Shown piece by piece: positions 16,205 through 25,362 of a stretch of DNA of 64,000 bases (position 1 is its first letter; each line of letters opens with the position of its first letter). The position numbers and the translations under genes were made by a program. Source of the stretch: Sinorhizobium americanum. Its GTDB lineage: Bacteria > Pseudomonadota > Alphaproteobacteria > Rhizobiales > Rhizobiaceae. The notes beneath the pieces are model-generated. The model was given only the letters and a program-made list of their open reading frames with translations, searched no databases and was not told the origin of the DNA. The stretch is from the NCBI RefSeq assembly GCF_001651855.1, contig NZ_LNQC01000075.1:76644-140643 (forward strand), given 5' to 3'.

Positions 16205-17440
16205 ATGAAATTGCGTTCTTTGGCCGGCGCTCTGGCTGCAACCGTGGCCCTGCCGTTCGGCCTGGCTCAGGCCACCGATCTGGAGGTCACGCATTGGTGG
16301 ACGTCCGGGGGCGAAGCTGCCGCAGTCGCCGAACTGGCGAAGGCGTTTGACGCGACCGGTAATAAATGGGTTGACGGTGCGATCGCCGGCTCCGGCGGCA
16401 CGGCGCGGCCGATCATGATCAGCCGCATCACCGGCGGCGACCCGATGGGCGCGACTCAGTTCAACCATGGCCGTCAGGCCGAGGAACTGGTCGAGGCCGG
16501 GTTGATGCGCGACCTGACCGATGTCGCCACGCGCGAAAACTGGAAAGAAATCGTCAAGCCGGCCAGCCTGCTCGATTCATGCACGATCGAAGGCAAGATC
16601 TATTGCGCGCCCGTCAACATCCATTCCTGGCAATGGCTGTGGCTTTCGAATGCTGCCTTCAAGCAGGCCGGTGTGCCGGTGCCGAAGAACTGGGACGAGT
16701 TCGTTGCGGCCGGGCCGGCGCTTGAAAAGGCCGGCATCATACCGCTTGCCGTCGGCGGTCAGCCGTGGCAGGCGGCCGGCGCGTTCGACGTGCTGATGGT
16801 GGCGATCGCCGGCAAAGACGTGTTCGAGCAAGTCTTTGCCAAGAAGGATGAGGAAGTCGCAGCCGGAGCAGAGATCGCCAAGGTCTTCAAGGCCGCCGAC
16901 GATGCACGCCGCCTGTCGAAAGGCACCAATGTTCAGGACTGGAACCAGGCGACGAACCTGGTGATCACCGGCAAGGCCGGCGGCCAGATCATGGGTGACT
17001 GGGCCCAGGGCGAGTTCCAGGTGGCGGGCCAGAAGGCCGGAGTCGACTACACTTGCCTTCCGGGTCTTGGCGTGAACGAAGTGATCTCGACCGGCGGCGA
17101 TGCCTTCTATTTTCCGCTGCTCGAGGATGAGGAAAAGTCGAAGGCGCAGGAAGTGCTGGCATCGACGCTCCTCAATCCGAAGACACAGGTCGCTTTCAAT
17201 CTGAAGAAGGGCTCGCTGCCGGTGCGCGGCGACGTGGACCTCGCAACCGCCAACGACTGCATGAAGAAGGGGCTGGAAATCCTCGCCAAGGGCAACGTGA
17301 TCCAGGGCACCGACCAGCTGCTGTCGGCCGACAGTCAGAAGCAGAAGGAAGACCTCTTCTCCGAGTTCTTCGCAAACCCGTCGATGACGCCGGAAGACGC
17401 TCAGAAGCGCTTCGCCGAAATCATCGCCGCAGCGGACTGA
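16205..17440 (+). CDS. Sugar ABC transporter substrate-binding protein (family 1)
   Basis: A 411-residue periplasmic binding protein with a Sec signal peptide (MKLRSLAGALAATVALPFGLAQA) cleaved near residue 23. The mature start LEVTHWWTSGGEAAAVAELAKAF is typical of carbohydrate family 1 binding proteins. Two cysteines (CTIEGKIYC) may form a disulfide. It captures the sugar for the permeases encoded downstream. The start follows GGGAGGAGACTC. A strong hairpin separates it from the permeases. The substrate is unknown; the linked beta-mannosidase-like enzyme suggests a beta-mannoside or similar oligosaccharide. Confidence 0.94.
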   Translation: MKLRSLAGALAATVALPFGLAQATDLEVTHWWTSGGEAAAVAELAKAFDATGNKWVDGAIAGSGGTARPIMISRITGGDPMGATQFNHGRQAEELVEAGLMRDLTDVATRENWKEIVKPASLLDSCTIEGKIYCAPVNIHSWQWLWLSNAAFKQAGVPVPKNWDEFVAAGPALEKAGIIPLAVGGQPWQAAGAFDVLMVAIAGKDVFEQVFAKKDEEVAAGAEIAKVFKAADDARRLSKGTNVQDWNQATNLVITGKAGGQIMGDWAQGEFQVAGQKAGVDYTCLPGLGVNEVISTGGDAFYFPLLEDEEKSKAQEVLASTLLNPKTQVAFNLKKGSLPVRGDVDLATANDCMKKGLEILAKGNVIQGTDQLLSADSQKQKEDLFSEFFANPSMTPEDAQKRFAEIIAAAD

Positions 17441-17452
17441 TCGCGGCTTGCT

Positions 17453-17480
17453 GACGGCCTCGCTGCTGCGCGAGGCCGTC
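17453..17480 (+). other. Intercistronic hairpin after the binding-protein gene
   Basis: A perfect 11-bp stem (GACGGCCTCGC / GCGAGGCCGTC) with a 6-nt loop and no T run, 13 bp after the stop. Such structures after binding-protein genes protect the upstream mRNA and reduce downstream expression; that role is inferred. Confidence 0.75.
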
Positions 17481-17637
17481 GCTCGGCCTGCCGCCGTGTC
17501 CGGATGCCGCTGACCCGGGGTCGGGCGTGGCAGTCAAGGGCAGGGGCCACGTCCGTGGTCGGCGTTGACGTTCGGCGGCTTGCTGGTCGCCGGTGCCGCC
17601 CGCCGCCAGACATTGTCGCAGTTCCGGAGGAGGAAAC

Positions 17638-18546
17638 ATGACGGCTCTAACACGTGGTTCGGGCAGGCCGAACCAGTGGCTGCGCAACCTGAATGCGAAG
17701 ATCGCCTCGATCCCGATGATCCTGACAGCCGTGGTCATCTTCCTCGGCGGCACGATCTGGACTGTCGTCTACTCGTTCACCAACTCGAAATTGCTGCCGC
17801 GTCTCTCCTTCGTCGGCCTCGACCAGTACGAGCGGCTGTGGGCGGCGCCGCGCTGGATCATCTCCATCCAGAACCTTGCACTCTACGGCTTCTTCTCGCT
17901 GGTCTTCAGCCTGGTGATCGGCTTCGTGCTCGCGGCGCTGATGGACCAGAAAATCCGCTTCGAGAATACCTTCCGGACGATCATGCTCTATCCCTTTGCC
18001 CTGTCCTTCATCGTGACGGGGCTGGTCTGGCAGTGGCTCCTCAACCCGCAATTCGGCATCCAGTCCATCGTGCGGTCGCTTGGCTGGGAGAGCTTCTCCT
18101 TCGATCCGCTCTACGACGCGGACATCGTCATTTACGGCATCCTGATTGCCGCGCTCTGGCAGGGCACGGGGCTCGTCATGTGCCTGATGCTCGCGGGCTT
18201 ACGCGGCATTGACGAGGATATCTGGAAGGCGGCGCGAGTGGACGGCATCCCGATGTGGAAGACCTATGTGCTGATCATCATCCCGATGATGCGCGGCGTC
18301 TTCATCACCACCCTGGTGATCATCGCGAGCGGCATCGTCAAGGTCTACGACCTCGTCGTGGCGCAGACGAGCGGAGGCCCGGGGATCGCATCGGAAGTGC
18401 CTGCAAAATACGTCTACGACTACATGTTCCAGGCCCAGAACCTCGGCCAGGGCTTCGCCGCCTCCACCATGATGCTGATCACCGTCGCCATCATCATCGT
18501 GCCGTGGGCGTATCTGGAATTCGGAGGAGGCCGCAAGCGTGGATAA
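17638..18546 (+). CDS. Sugar ABC transporter permease (MalF type)
   Basis: A 302-residue inner-membrane permease with about six helices. The EAA loop that contacts the ATPase reads EDIWKAARVDGIPMWKTYVLIIIPMM. The ATG at 17638 follows GGAGGAGGAAAC, the best ribosome site in the region; the frame extends 15 codons upstream without support. Its TAA overlaps the GTG start of the second permease. It forms the channel with the downstream MalG-type permease and the ATPase. Confidence 0.94.
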   Translation: MTALTRGSGRPNQWLRNLNAKIASIPMILTAVVIFLGGTIWTVVYSFTNSKLLPRLSFVGLDQYERLWAAPRWIISIQNLALYGFFSLVFSLVIGFVLAALMDQKIRFENTFRTIMLYPFALSFIVTGLVWQWLLNPQFGIQSIVRSLGWESFSFDPLYDADIVIYGILIAALWQGTGLVMCLMLAGLRGIDEDIWKAARVDGIPMWKTYVLIIIPMMRGVFITTLVIIASGIVKVYDLVVAQTSGGPGIASEVPAKYVYDYMFQAQNLGQGFAASTMMLITVAIIIVPWAYLEFGGGRKRG

Positions 18547-19483
18547 CATGGTCGCCAGCAACGGCACGCTCACTGCCAATGAGACGGGTACCGGGCGGAT
18601 CAAAGCCGGCCCGAGCGGCCGCAAGCCGCGCCGCAGGCTCTCGCGGCGCAATATCATCGTCTACGGCACCCTGATCGTCGTGGCGCTTTACTATCTGCTG
18701 CCGCTCTACGTTATGATCGTGACGTCGCTCAAAGGCATGCCGGAAATTCGCGTCGGCAATATTTTCGCGCCGCCGCTCGAAATCACCTTCGAACCCTGGG
18801 TGAAGGCCTGGGCGGAGGCTTGCACCGGGCTCAATTGCGACGGGCTCTCCCGCGGCTTCTGGAATTCGGTCCGCATCACCGTGCCTTCGGTGATCATTTC
18901 GATCGCCGTTGCCTCGGTGAACGGCTACGCTCTGGCGAATTGGCGCTTCAAGGGGGCGGAGCTCTTCTTCACCATCCTGGTCGTCGGCGCCTTCATCCCC
19001 TACCAGGTGATGATCTATCCAATCGTGATCGTGCTTCGTGAAATGGGCGTCTATGGCACGCTGACCGGCCTTGTCATCGTGCACACCATCTTCGGGATGC
19101 CGATCCTCACCCTCCTGTTCCGCAATTACTTCGCGGGCTTGCCGGAGGAACTCTTCAAGGCGGCGCGTGTCGATGGCGCCGGTTTCTGGACCATCTACTT
19201 CAAGATCATGCTGCCGATGTCGCTGCCGATCTTCGTGGTGGCGATGATCCTGCAGGTCACCGGTATCTGGAACGACTTCCTGTTCGGCGTCGTCTTCACG
19301 CGGCCGGAGTATTATCCGATGACCGTCCAGCTCAACAACATCGTCAACTCTGTGCAGGGCGTGAAGGAATACAACGTCAACATGGCGGCAACGATTTTGA
19401 CGGGAGCCGTTCCGCTCGTCGTCTACTTCGTCTCCGGTCGGCTCTTTGTCCGCGGCATCGCGGCCGGTGCAGTGAAAGGATAA
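18539..19483 (+). CDS. Sugar ABC transporter permease (MalG type)
   Basis: A 314-residue inner-membrane permease starting at a GTG that overlaps the preceding gene by 8 bp. A long cytosolic basic N-terminus (GRKPRRRLSRRN) precedes about six helices. The EAA loop is EELFKAARVDGAGFWTIYFKIMLPMSLP, and the C-terminus ends inside the last helix region with RGIAAGAVKG, as usual for MalG-type proteins. It pairs with the MalF-type permease. Confidence 0.94.
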   Translation: MDNMVASNGTLTANETGTGRIKAGPSGRKPRRRLSRRNIIVYGTLIVVALYYLLPLYVMIVTSLKGMPEIRVGNIFAPPLEITFEPWVKAWAEACTGLNCDGLSRGFWNSVRITVPSVIISIAVASVNGYALANWRFKGAELFFTILVVGAFIPYQVMIYPIVIVLREMGVYGTLTGLVIVHTIFGMPILTLLFRNYFAGLPEELFKAARVDGAGFWTIYFKIMLPMSLPIFVVAMILQVTGIWNDFLFGVVFTRPEYYPMTVQLNNIVNSVQGVKEYNVNMAATILTGAVPLVVYFVSGRLFVRGIAAGAVKG

Positions 19484-19489
19484 GCAAGC

Positions 19490-20575
19490 ATGACAAGTGT
19501 TTCCGTCAGGGATCTGTCACTGAATTTCGGCGCCGTCACGGTTCTCGACAGGCTCAATCTCGACATCGACCATGGCGAATTCCTCGTTCTGCTCGGCTCG
19601 TCCGGCTGCGGAAAGTCGACACTGCTAAACTGCATCGCCGGTCTGCTCGACGTGTCCGATGGTCAGATCTTCATCAAGGACCGCAATGTGACCTGGGAGG
19701 AGCCCAAGGACCGGGGCATCGGCATGGTGTTCCAGTCCTACGCGCTCTATCCGCAAATGTCCGTCGAGAAGAACCTTTCCTTCGGCCTGCAGGTCGCCAA
19801 AATTCCGCAGGCGGAAATTGACAAGCGCGTGAAGCGCGCCTCGGAGATCCTGCAGATCCAGCCCTTGCTGAAGCGCAAGCCGTCCGAGCTTTCCGGCGGG
19901 CAGCGCCAGCGTGTGGCGATCGGGCGGGCGCTGGTGCGCGACGTCGACGTCTTCCTCTTCGACGAGCCGCTCTCGAACCTCGACGCCAAGCTGCGCTCCG
20001 AGCTGCGCGTTGAGATCAAGCGGCTGCACCAGTCGCTGAAGAACACGATGATCTACGTGACGCACGACCAGATCGAGGCGCTGACGCTCGCCGACCGAAT
20101 CGCCGTTATGAAGAGCGGGGTCATCCAGCAGCTTGCCGATCCGATGACCATCTACAACGCCCCGGAGAACCTCTTCGTTGCCGGCTTCATTGGCTCGCCG
20201 TCGATGAATTTCTTCCGCGGCGAGGTGGAGGCGAAGGACAGCCGCAGTTTCGTACGGGTGAATGATGTCGCCTTCGACGTCACGTCCTATCCGGCACGCA
20301 CGAGGCTCCACCCTGGCCAGAAGGTGGTCCTCGGCCTGAGGCCCGAACACGTCAAGGTCGACGAGGCGACGGAAGGGCACGAGGTGCATCCGGCGACCGT
20401 CGACATCGAGGAGCCGATGGGCGCCGACAACCTCCTGTGGCTGAGGCTTGCCGGCCAATCCATGTCGGTGCGGATCGCCGGTCAGCGGCGCTACCCTCCG
20501 GGCAGCACGGTGCGTCTCTCCTTCGACATGGCCGTCGCCTCGATCTTCGACGCAGCCAGCGAAAATCGACTTTGA
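19490..20575 (+). CDS. Sugar ABC transporter ATP-binding protein (MalK/UgpC type)
   Basis: A 361-residue ATPase that powers the sugar importer on the cytosolic face. It has Walker A GSSGCGKST, Q-loop FQSYALYPQM, signature LSGGQRQRVAIGRAL, Walker B VFLFDEPLSNLD and switch histidine YVTHD. The C-terminal regulatory OB-fold domain (LGLRPEHVKV, MGADNLLWLRL) is present as in MalK/UgpC. It starts 6 bp after the permease stop and completes the transporter. Confidence 0.96.
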   Translation: MTSVSVRDLSLNFGAVTVLDRLNLDIDHGEFLVLLGSSGCGKSTLLNCIAGLLDVSDGQIFIKDRNVTWEEPKDRGIGMVFQSYALYPQMSVEKNLSFGLQVAKIPQAEIDKRVKRASEILQIQPLLKRKPSELSGGQRQRVAIGRALVRDVDVFLFDEPLSNLDAKLRSELRVEIKRLHQSLKNTMIYVTHDQIEALTLADRIAVMKSGVIQQLADPMTIYNAPENLFVAGFIGSPSMNFFRGEVEAKDSRSFVRVNDVAFDVTSYPARTRLHPGQKVVLGLRPEHVKVDEATEGHEVHPATVDIEEPMGADNLLWLRLAGQSMSVRIAGQRRYPPGSTVRLSFDMAVASIFDAASENRL

Positions 20576-20593
20576 CGAACATCCGATAGGCCG

Positions 20594-23131
20594 GTGACGG
20601 CCTCTGATCGGATGAAAGCCGGCGCGAAATCACCGGCCAATGAATGGACTGTGGGAATGCCTTCCGAGATCAACAATCGTGACCCGATCCGCATCGATCT
20701 TTCCGGCGACTGGCTGCTCGCTTCGGCCGACAACAGCCATGCCCTGACGATCGCACTGCCGGGCGACGTCCACAGCGCGCTGCAGCGCGCCGGCATCATT
20801 GCCGACCCCTATCACGGCAGGAACGAGGCGGACGTCCAATGGGTGGCGTACAAGGACTGGGTGCTCGAGCGCACGGTCGCCATCGACGCGGGCGATCTCG
20901 AGGGACACTGGTATCTCGATTTCGATAGCATCGACACGGTCGCCTCGATCTTCGTCAACGATCGGCTCGTCTTGCAGGTGGACAATTGCTTCCGCCGCCA
21001 TCGCCCCGATGTGTCGCAGGCGCTTGTCGCCGGGGAGAACCGGATCCGCCTCGTGCTGCATTCCTCGATCGCCGAAGGTACCCGGCGCCAGGCGGAGCAG
21101 CCGTTTTACGTGCCCTATCACGACGGCAACTCGCCGATCGCCAACGGCAACATGCTGCGCAAGCCGCAATGCCATTTCGGCTGGGACTGGAACATCGCCA
21201 TCGCGCCGCTCGGCGTCTACGGCTCCTCGGCGCTCTGCCGGCTGGAAACGGCGCGCATCGAACATGTGACGACACGCCAGGTCTGGCTCGATGACGGGTC
21301 TGTCGACCTGCAGGTGACCGTCGAGCTCTATGCCCGCGATCCGGGCATCCTGCCGATCCATTTCGAACTCGATGGCCTGCGTGAGCGCCTGGACTGCAGC
21401 GTGGCCGCCGGCGAAACCCGCATCACCCATGTGTTCAACGTGGCGGACCCCAAGCGCTGGTGGCCGGCCGGCAGCGGCGAGCAGGCGCTTTCGATCCTCA
21501 CGGTGGAAACGCCCGAGGAGAGCATCACGCGGCAGATCGGCTTTCGGACGCTCGAACTCGTCACCGACAAGGACGAGACCGGCAGCCGTTTCGCCCTGCG
21601 CGTCAACGGCCGCGAGATTTTCTGCCGCGGCGCCAACTGGATACCGGCCGATGCGCTGATGTCCCGCGTGACACCGGAGGGCGTCGAGGACCTGTTGCGC
21701 TCCGCAGTCGAAGCCAACATGAACATGATCCGCGTCTGGGGCGGTGGCTTCTATGAGCCGGATTGGTTCTATGATCTCTGCGACCGGCTCGGCCTGCTCG
21801 TCTGGCAGGACTTCATGTTCGCCTGCAATCTCTATCCCTCGACGCCGGACTTCCTCGAGAACGTTGCCGCGGAAGTGGAATATCAGGTCAAAAGGCTTCA
21901 GTCCCATCCGTCGATCGCGCTCTGGTGCGGTGACAACGAACTGGTCGGGGCGCTGACCTGGTTCGAGGAAAGTCGCAAGGATCGCGACCGCTATCTGGTT
22001 TCCTATGATCGTTTGAACCGAACCGTCGAAAGGGCGATGAAGGCCGCCTCACCGGAGGCGCTCTGGTGGCCCTCGAGCCCATCGGTGGGGTATCTGAATT
22101 TCGGCGATGCCTGGCATGCCGACGGCGCCGGCGACATGCACTACTGGTCCGTTTGGCACGAGAACAAGTCGTTCGACAATTACCGCACCGTTCGGCCACG
22201 CTTCTGCTCGGAATTCGGCTTCCAGTCCTATACGTCGATGCCGGTGATACGGCAGTTCGCCGAGGCCCGGGACTTGAATATCGCCTCGCCGGTGATGGAG
22301 GCGCATCAGAAGAATGCCGGCGGCAACGAGCGGATCGCCGGCACCATGTTCCGCTATTTCCGCTTCCCGAAGGATTTTCCAAGCTTCGTCTATCTGAGCC
22401 AGATCCAGCAGGGCCTGGCGATCCGCACGGCGGTTGACTACTGGCGCTCGCTGAAGCCCCATTGCATGGGCACGCTTTACTGGCAGCTCAACGACACTTG
22501 GCCGGTCGCCTCCTGGTCGAGCCTGGACTATGGCGGCCATTGGAAGGCCATGCATTACATGGCGCGCCGCTTCTTCCAGCCGGTCGCCGTCGCAGCGATT
22601 CCTTCGGTGGATGGCCGGGAGATCGCCTTCTCAGTCGTGAACGATACACCCGAGCCGGTGACGATCGAACTGGAAGCATTCCTCGTTGCGCTCGACGGCA
22701 GCCGCCGTCCATTGCTGGCCGCCATGGGCTCCTGCTCGCCGGACCGCGCGGCGACGCTCGTGAGCATCGCCGCAACCGACATTCCGCGGGATGCACTGCT
22801 CTTCTGGTCCTTCGAGGCCTCCAACGGCATGCGCGGCCAGGGGCACTACGTCCACGGCACCTACAAGGCGCTCGATCTCGCGCCGTCCGGGCTGTCGCTC
22901 GAAGTGGCATCGCGGCCGGACGGCAGTTTCGACGTCACTGCGACCGCGACTGGTCTCGCCCTGCATGTCATGCTCGAGGCCGATGTCGAAGGCCGCTATT
23001 CCGATAATGCCTTCGACCTGACGGCGGGCCAATCCAAGACCATTCGCTTTACACCAAGAACCCGGCTCGCCGAGGGCGCTCTGCCGCGCTTCGCCGCCTG
23101 CGATCTCGAATCCTGCCAGGGAAAAGGGTGA
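20594..23131 (+). CDS. Glycoside hydrolase family 2 enzyme, beta-mannosidase-like
   Basis: An 845-residue cytosolic glycosidase. The N-terminus (IDLSGDWLLASADNS, PGDVHSALQRAGIIADPYHG) and the RCHFGWDWN-like segment QCHFGWDWN are typical of beta-mannosidases of family GH2. The acid/base glutamate lies in WCGDNE (E449) and the nucleophile in CSEFGFQ (E540), counted from 20594. There is no signal peptide, so it acts on imported oligosaccharides. Start is uncertain: GTG 20594, ATG 20612 or ATG 20657, none with a strong ribosome site. It follows the transporter in the operon. Confidence 0.92.
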   Translation: MTASDRMKAGAKSPANEWTVGMPSEINNRDPIRIDLSGDWLLASADNSHALTIALPGDVHSALQRAGIIADPYHGRNEADVQWVAYKDWVLERTVAIDAGDLEGHWYLDFDSIDTVASIFVNDRLVLQVDNCFRRHRPDVSQALVAGENRIRLVLHSSIAEGTRRQAEQPFYVPYHDGNSPIANGNMLRKPQCHFGWDWNIAIAPLGVYGSSALCRLETARIEHVTTRQVWLDDGSVDLQVTVELYARDPGILPIHFELDGLRERLDCSVAAGETRITHVFNVADPKRWWPAGSGEQALSILTVETPEESITRQIGFRTLELVTDKDETGSRFALRVNGREIFCRGANWIPADALMSRVTPEGVEDLLRSAVEANMNMIRVWGGGFYEPDWFYDLCDRLGLLVWQDFMFACNLYPSTPDFLENVAAEVEYQVKRLQSHPSIALWCGDNELVGALTWFEESRKDRDRYLVSYDRLNRTVERAMKAASPEALWWPSSPSVGYLNFGDAWHADGAGDMHYWSVWHENKSFDNYRTVRPRFCSEFGFQSYTSMPVIRQFAEARDLNIASPVMEAHQKNAGGNERIAGTMFRYFRFPKDFPSFVYLSQIQQGLAIRTAVDYWRSLKPHCMGTLYWQLNDTWPVASWSSLDYGGHWKAMHYMARRFFQPVAVAAIPSVDGREIAFSVVNDTPEPVTIELEAFLVALDGSRRPLLAAMGSCSPDRAATLVSIAATDIPRDALLFWSFEASNGMRGQGHYVHGTYKALDLAPSGLSLEVASRPDGSFDVTATATGLALHVMLEADVEGRYSDNAFDLTAGQSKTIRFTPRTRLAEGALPRFAACDLESCQGKG

Positions 23132-23243
23132 GCGAGTGAGGCGTATTCCGGCAAATGGCCCGCGGCTCCGCGTCCGACGTATGGGCGGTCGTTATCCCTT
23201 TTTTCCAGCAATCTTTCCCGCAAGTCCCACGAGGAGATTCTCA

Positions 23244-24005
23244 ATGAAAGACGTCAGCTTCCAACTCTATAGCGCCCGCAACTTCCCGCCGCTCGCCGAG
23301 GTGCTCTCCGCTCTCGGCGAAGCCGGCTACACGCAGGTCGAGGGCTATGGTGCGCTCTACGCATCGCTTACCGACGGCGAGATCGCGGGTTTCAAGAGCG
23401 GTCTCGATCGCCACGGCCTCGCCATGCCGACCGCCCATTTCGGGCTCGACATGCTCGAGGCCGATCCGGAGCGCGTCCTGAAGATCGCCAAGACGCTGGG
23501 CATCCGCGCCATTTATTGCCCCTATCTGATGCCCGACCAGCGCCCGACCGATGCGACCGGCTGGCGCGCCTTCGGAGCGCGGCTGCAGGCGGCGGGCAAG
23601 CCGTTCCGCGAGGCGGGGCTCGACTTCGGCTGGCACAACCATGACTTCGAGTTCTTTGCCCTTCCGGACGGCTCCGTACCGCTCGACCTGATTTTTGCCG
23701 GCGGCCCGGAACTCTCCTGGGAGGCCGACATCGCCTGGATCGTTCGCGGCGATGCAGATCCCTTTGCCTGGATCTCGAAATACGGCAGCCGCATCACCGC
23801 CGTCCACGTTAAGGACATCGCGCCAAAGGGCGAGAATGCAAGCGAAGACGGCTGGGCGGATGTCGGGCAGGGCACGCTAGACTGGAAGGCGCTCATCCAG
23901 GCGCTCTCCAGGGCCTCGGCCAAATACTTCATCGCCGAGCACGACAATCCCAGCGACTTCCGGCGCTTCGCCAAGCGCTCGCTGGCTTCCATTCAATCCT
24001 ACTGA
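23244..24005 (+). CDS. Sugar phosphate isomerase/epimerase (TIM-barrel, AP endonuclease 2 fold)
   Basis: A 253-residue TIM-barrel protein. The start MKDVSFQLYSARNFPPLAEVLSALGEAGYTQVEGYG and the metal-ligand strands DFGWHNHDFEF, ITAVHVKDI and FIAEHDNPSDF match the xylose-isomerase-like superfamily; these usually isomerise or epimerise sugars or inositols. The ATG at 23244 follows GAGGAGATTCTC; the open frame upstream is not supported. It lies in the sugar operon and probably processes the released sugar or its keto form together with the next two oxidoreductases. Confidence 0.92.
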   Translation: MKDVSFQLYSARNFPPLAEVLSALGEAGYTQVEGYGALYASLTDGEIAGFKSGLDRHGLAMPTAHFGLDMLEADPERVLKIAKTLGIRAIYCPYLMPDQRPTDATGWRAFGARLQAAGKPFREAGLDFGWHNHDFEFFALPDGSVPLDLIFAGGPELSWEADIAWIVRGDADPFAWISKYGSRITAVHVKDIAPKGENASEDGWADVGQGTLDWKALIQALSRASAKYFIAEHDNPSDFRRFAKRSLASIQSY

Positions 24006-24020
24006 GAAGCGGATACCTCC

Positions 24021-25154
24021 ATGGCAAAAGAACTGGGCGTCGGCATCATCGGATGCGGCAATATTTCAACCACTTATTTCAAGCTCGCGCCGCTCTTCAA
24101 GGGCATCAGGCTCATCTCCTGCGCCGACATCAATCCGGCGGCCGCCGAGGCGCGCGCGGCTGAATTCGACGTGACGGCGCAAAGCATCGAGGCGATGCTC
24201 GTCAATCCGGAGATCGACATCGTCGTCAACCTGACCATCCCCGATGCACATTTCCCGGTTTCGAAGGCAATCCTCGAATCCGGCAAGCATGTCTATTCCG
24301 AGAAGCCGCTGGTGCTGACGCTCGAGCAGGGCGAGGAACTGCGGGCGATCGCAAAAGCGAAGGGGCTGATGGTCGGCTCGGCGCCGGACACCTTCCTCGG
24401 CGGCGCGCACCAGCTTGCCCGTGCCCATATCGACGCGGGCAAGATCGGTCGGGTCACCTCGGGGACCTGCCATGTGATGAGCCCCGGCATGGAGATGTGG
24501 CATCCGAATCCGGACTTCTTCTTCCTGCCGGGCGGCGGGCCGGTGCTCGACCTCGGGCCCTATTACATTGCCAATCTCATCAACCTTATCGGACCGGTGA
24601 AGCGCGTCGCAGCACTTTCCTCGATGGCGAGCCAGACCCGCACGATCACCAGCGAGCCGCGGAAGGGTGAGGTGATCCCGGTCAAGACGCCGACCAACAT
24701 CCACGCGCTGCTCCAATTCCACAGCGGCGCGACGATTACTCTTTCAGCGAGTTGGGATGTCTGGTCGCACCGCCACGCCAACATGGAGCTCTACGGCACC
24801 GAAGGCTCGTTGTTCGTACCGGATCCGAATTTCTTCGGCGGCACGGTCGAGGCCAGCGGCCAGGACAAGGAGATCCAGCCGCTCACGATGTGGGAGCACC
24901 CGTTCGCCGTCGACAACTGGGAGCATCCGCTCGGCCCGATCGCCAACTATCGCACGGCCGGCCTCGCCGACCTGGCGGACGCCATCCTGACCGGCCGCGA
25001 CGCGCGTTGCTCGCTCGATCGGGCGCTTCATGCCGTCGATGTCATGGTGTCGATTTTGAAATCGGGCGAGGAGGGCCGCTTCGTGACTCTGTCCACGACC
25101 TGCACCCAGCCGGCGGCGCTCGGCATCGAGGAGGCGCAGGCGTTGCTGCGGTGA
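24021..25154 (+). CDS. Gfo/Idh/MocA-family oxidoreductase
   Basis: A 377-residue NAD(P)-dependent sugar dehydrogenase. The N-terminal Rossmann motif is GVGIIGCGNISTTYFK, followed by ISCADINPAAAEARAAEF. The conserved catalytic region includes YSEKPLVLTLEQGEEL and the C-terminal domain carries GPVLDLGPYYIANLINLIGP. It starts 16 bp after the isomerase. It likely oxidises the sugar freed by the GH2 enzyme. An inverted-repeat element separates it from the next gene. Confidence 0.94.
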   Translation: MAKELGVGIIGCGNISTTYFKLAPLFKGIRLISCADINPAAAEARAAEFDVTAQSIEAMLVNPEIDIVVNLTIPDAHFPVSKAILESGKHVYSEKPLVLTLEQGEELRAIAKAKGLMVGSAPDTFLGGAHQLARAHIDAGKIGRVTSGTCHVMSPGMEMWHPNPDFFFLPGGGPVLDLGPYYIANLINLIGPVKRVAALSSMASQTRTITSEPRKGEVIPVKTPTNIHALLQFHSGATITLSASWDVWSHRHANMELYGTEGSLFVPDPNFFGGTVEASGQDKEIQPLTMWEHPFAVDNWEHPLGPIANYRTAGLADLADAILTGRDARCSLDRALHAVDVMVSILKSGEEGRFVTLSTTCTQPAALGIEEAQALLR

Positions 25155-25164
25155 GGCCGAACAA

Positions 25165-25325
25165 ACCCCTCCCCCAACGCCTCCCCACAAGGGGGAGGGG
25201 CTTCTCGGCCGGACCGTTTCCACCGCCCTCTCGACCTCTACGCAAGTCGCGCAATTGGAAATGGCACGTGATCGCAGCGGGCACGACTTGCCCCTCCCCC
25301 TTGTGGGGAGGGGTTGGGGAGGGGT
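25165..25325. repeat. 161-bp MITE-like element with long inverted ends
   Basis: Left arm 25165-25201 and right arm 25290-25325 are near-perfect inverted repeats of about 36 bp, each built of C-runs and G-runs around CTCCCCACAAGGGGGAGG. The interior of about 88 bp has no gene. Elements with this CCCCTCCCC...GGGGAGGGG form are common between genes in rhizobia (from memory). It sits between the dehydrogenase and the aldo-keto reductase. Confidence 0.85.
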
Positions 25326-25362
25326 ATTCAAAGCACCCATCACGCAAACGAGGAGCGTAGCC

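Noticed and set aside
25255-25362. N-terminal extension of the aldo-keto reductase
   Set aside because: These codons lie within the inverted-repeat element, and a good ribosome site precedes the ATG at 25363.
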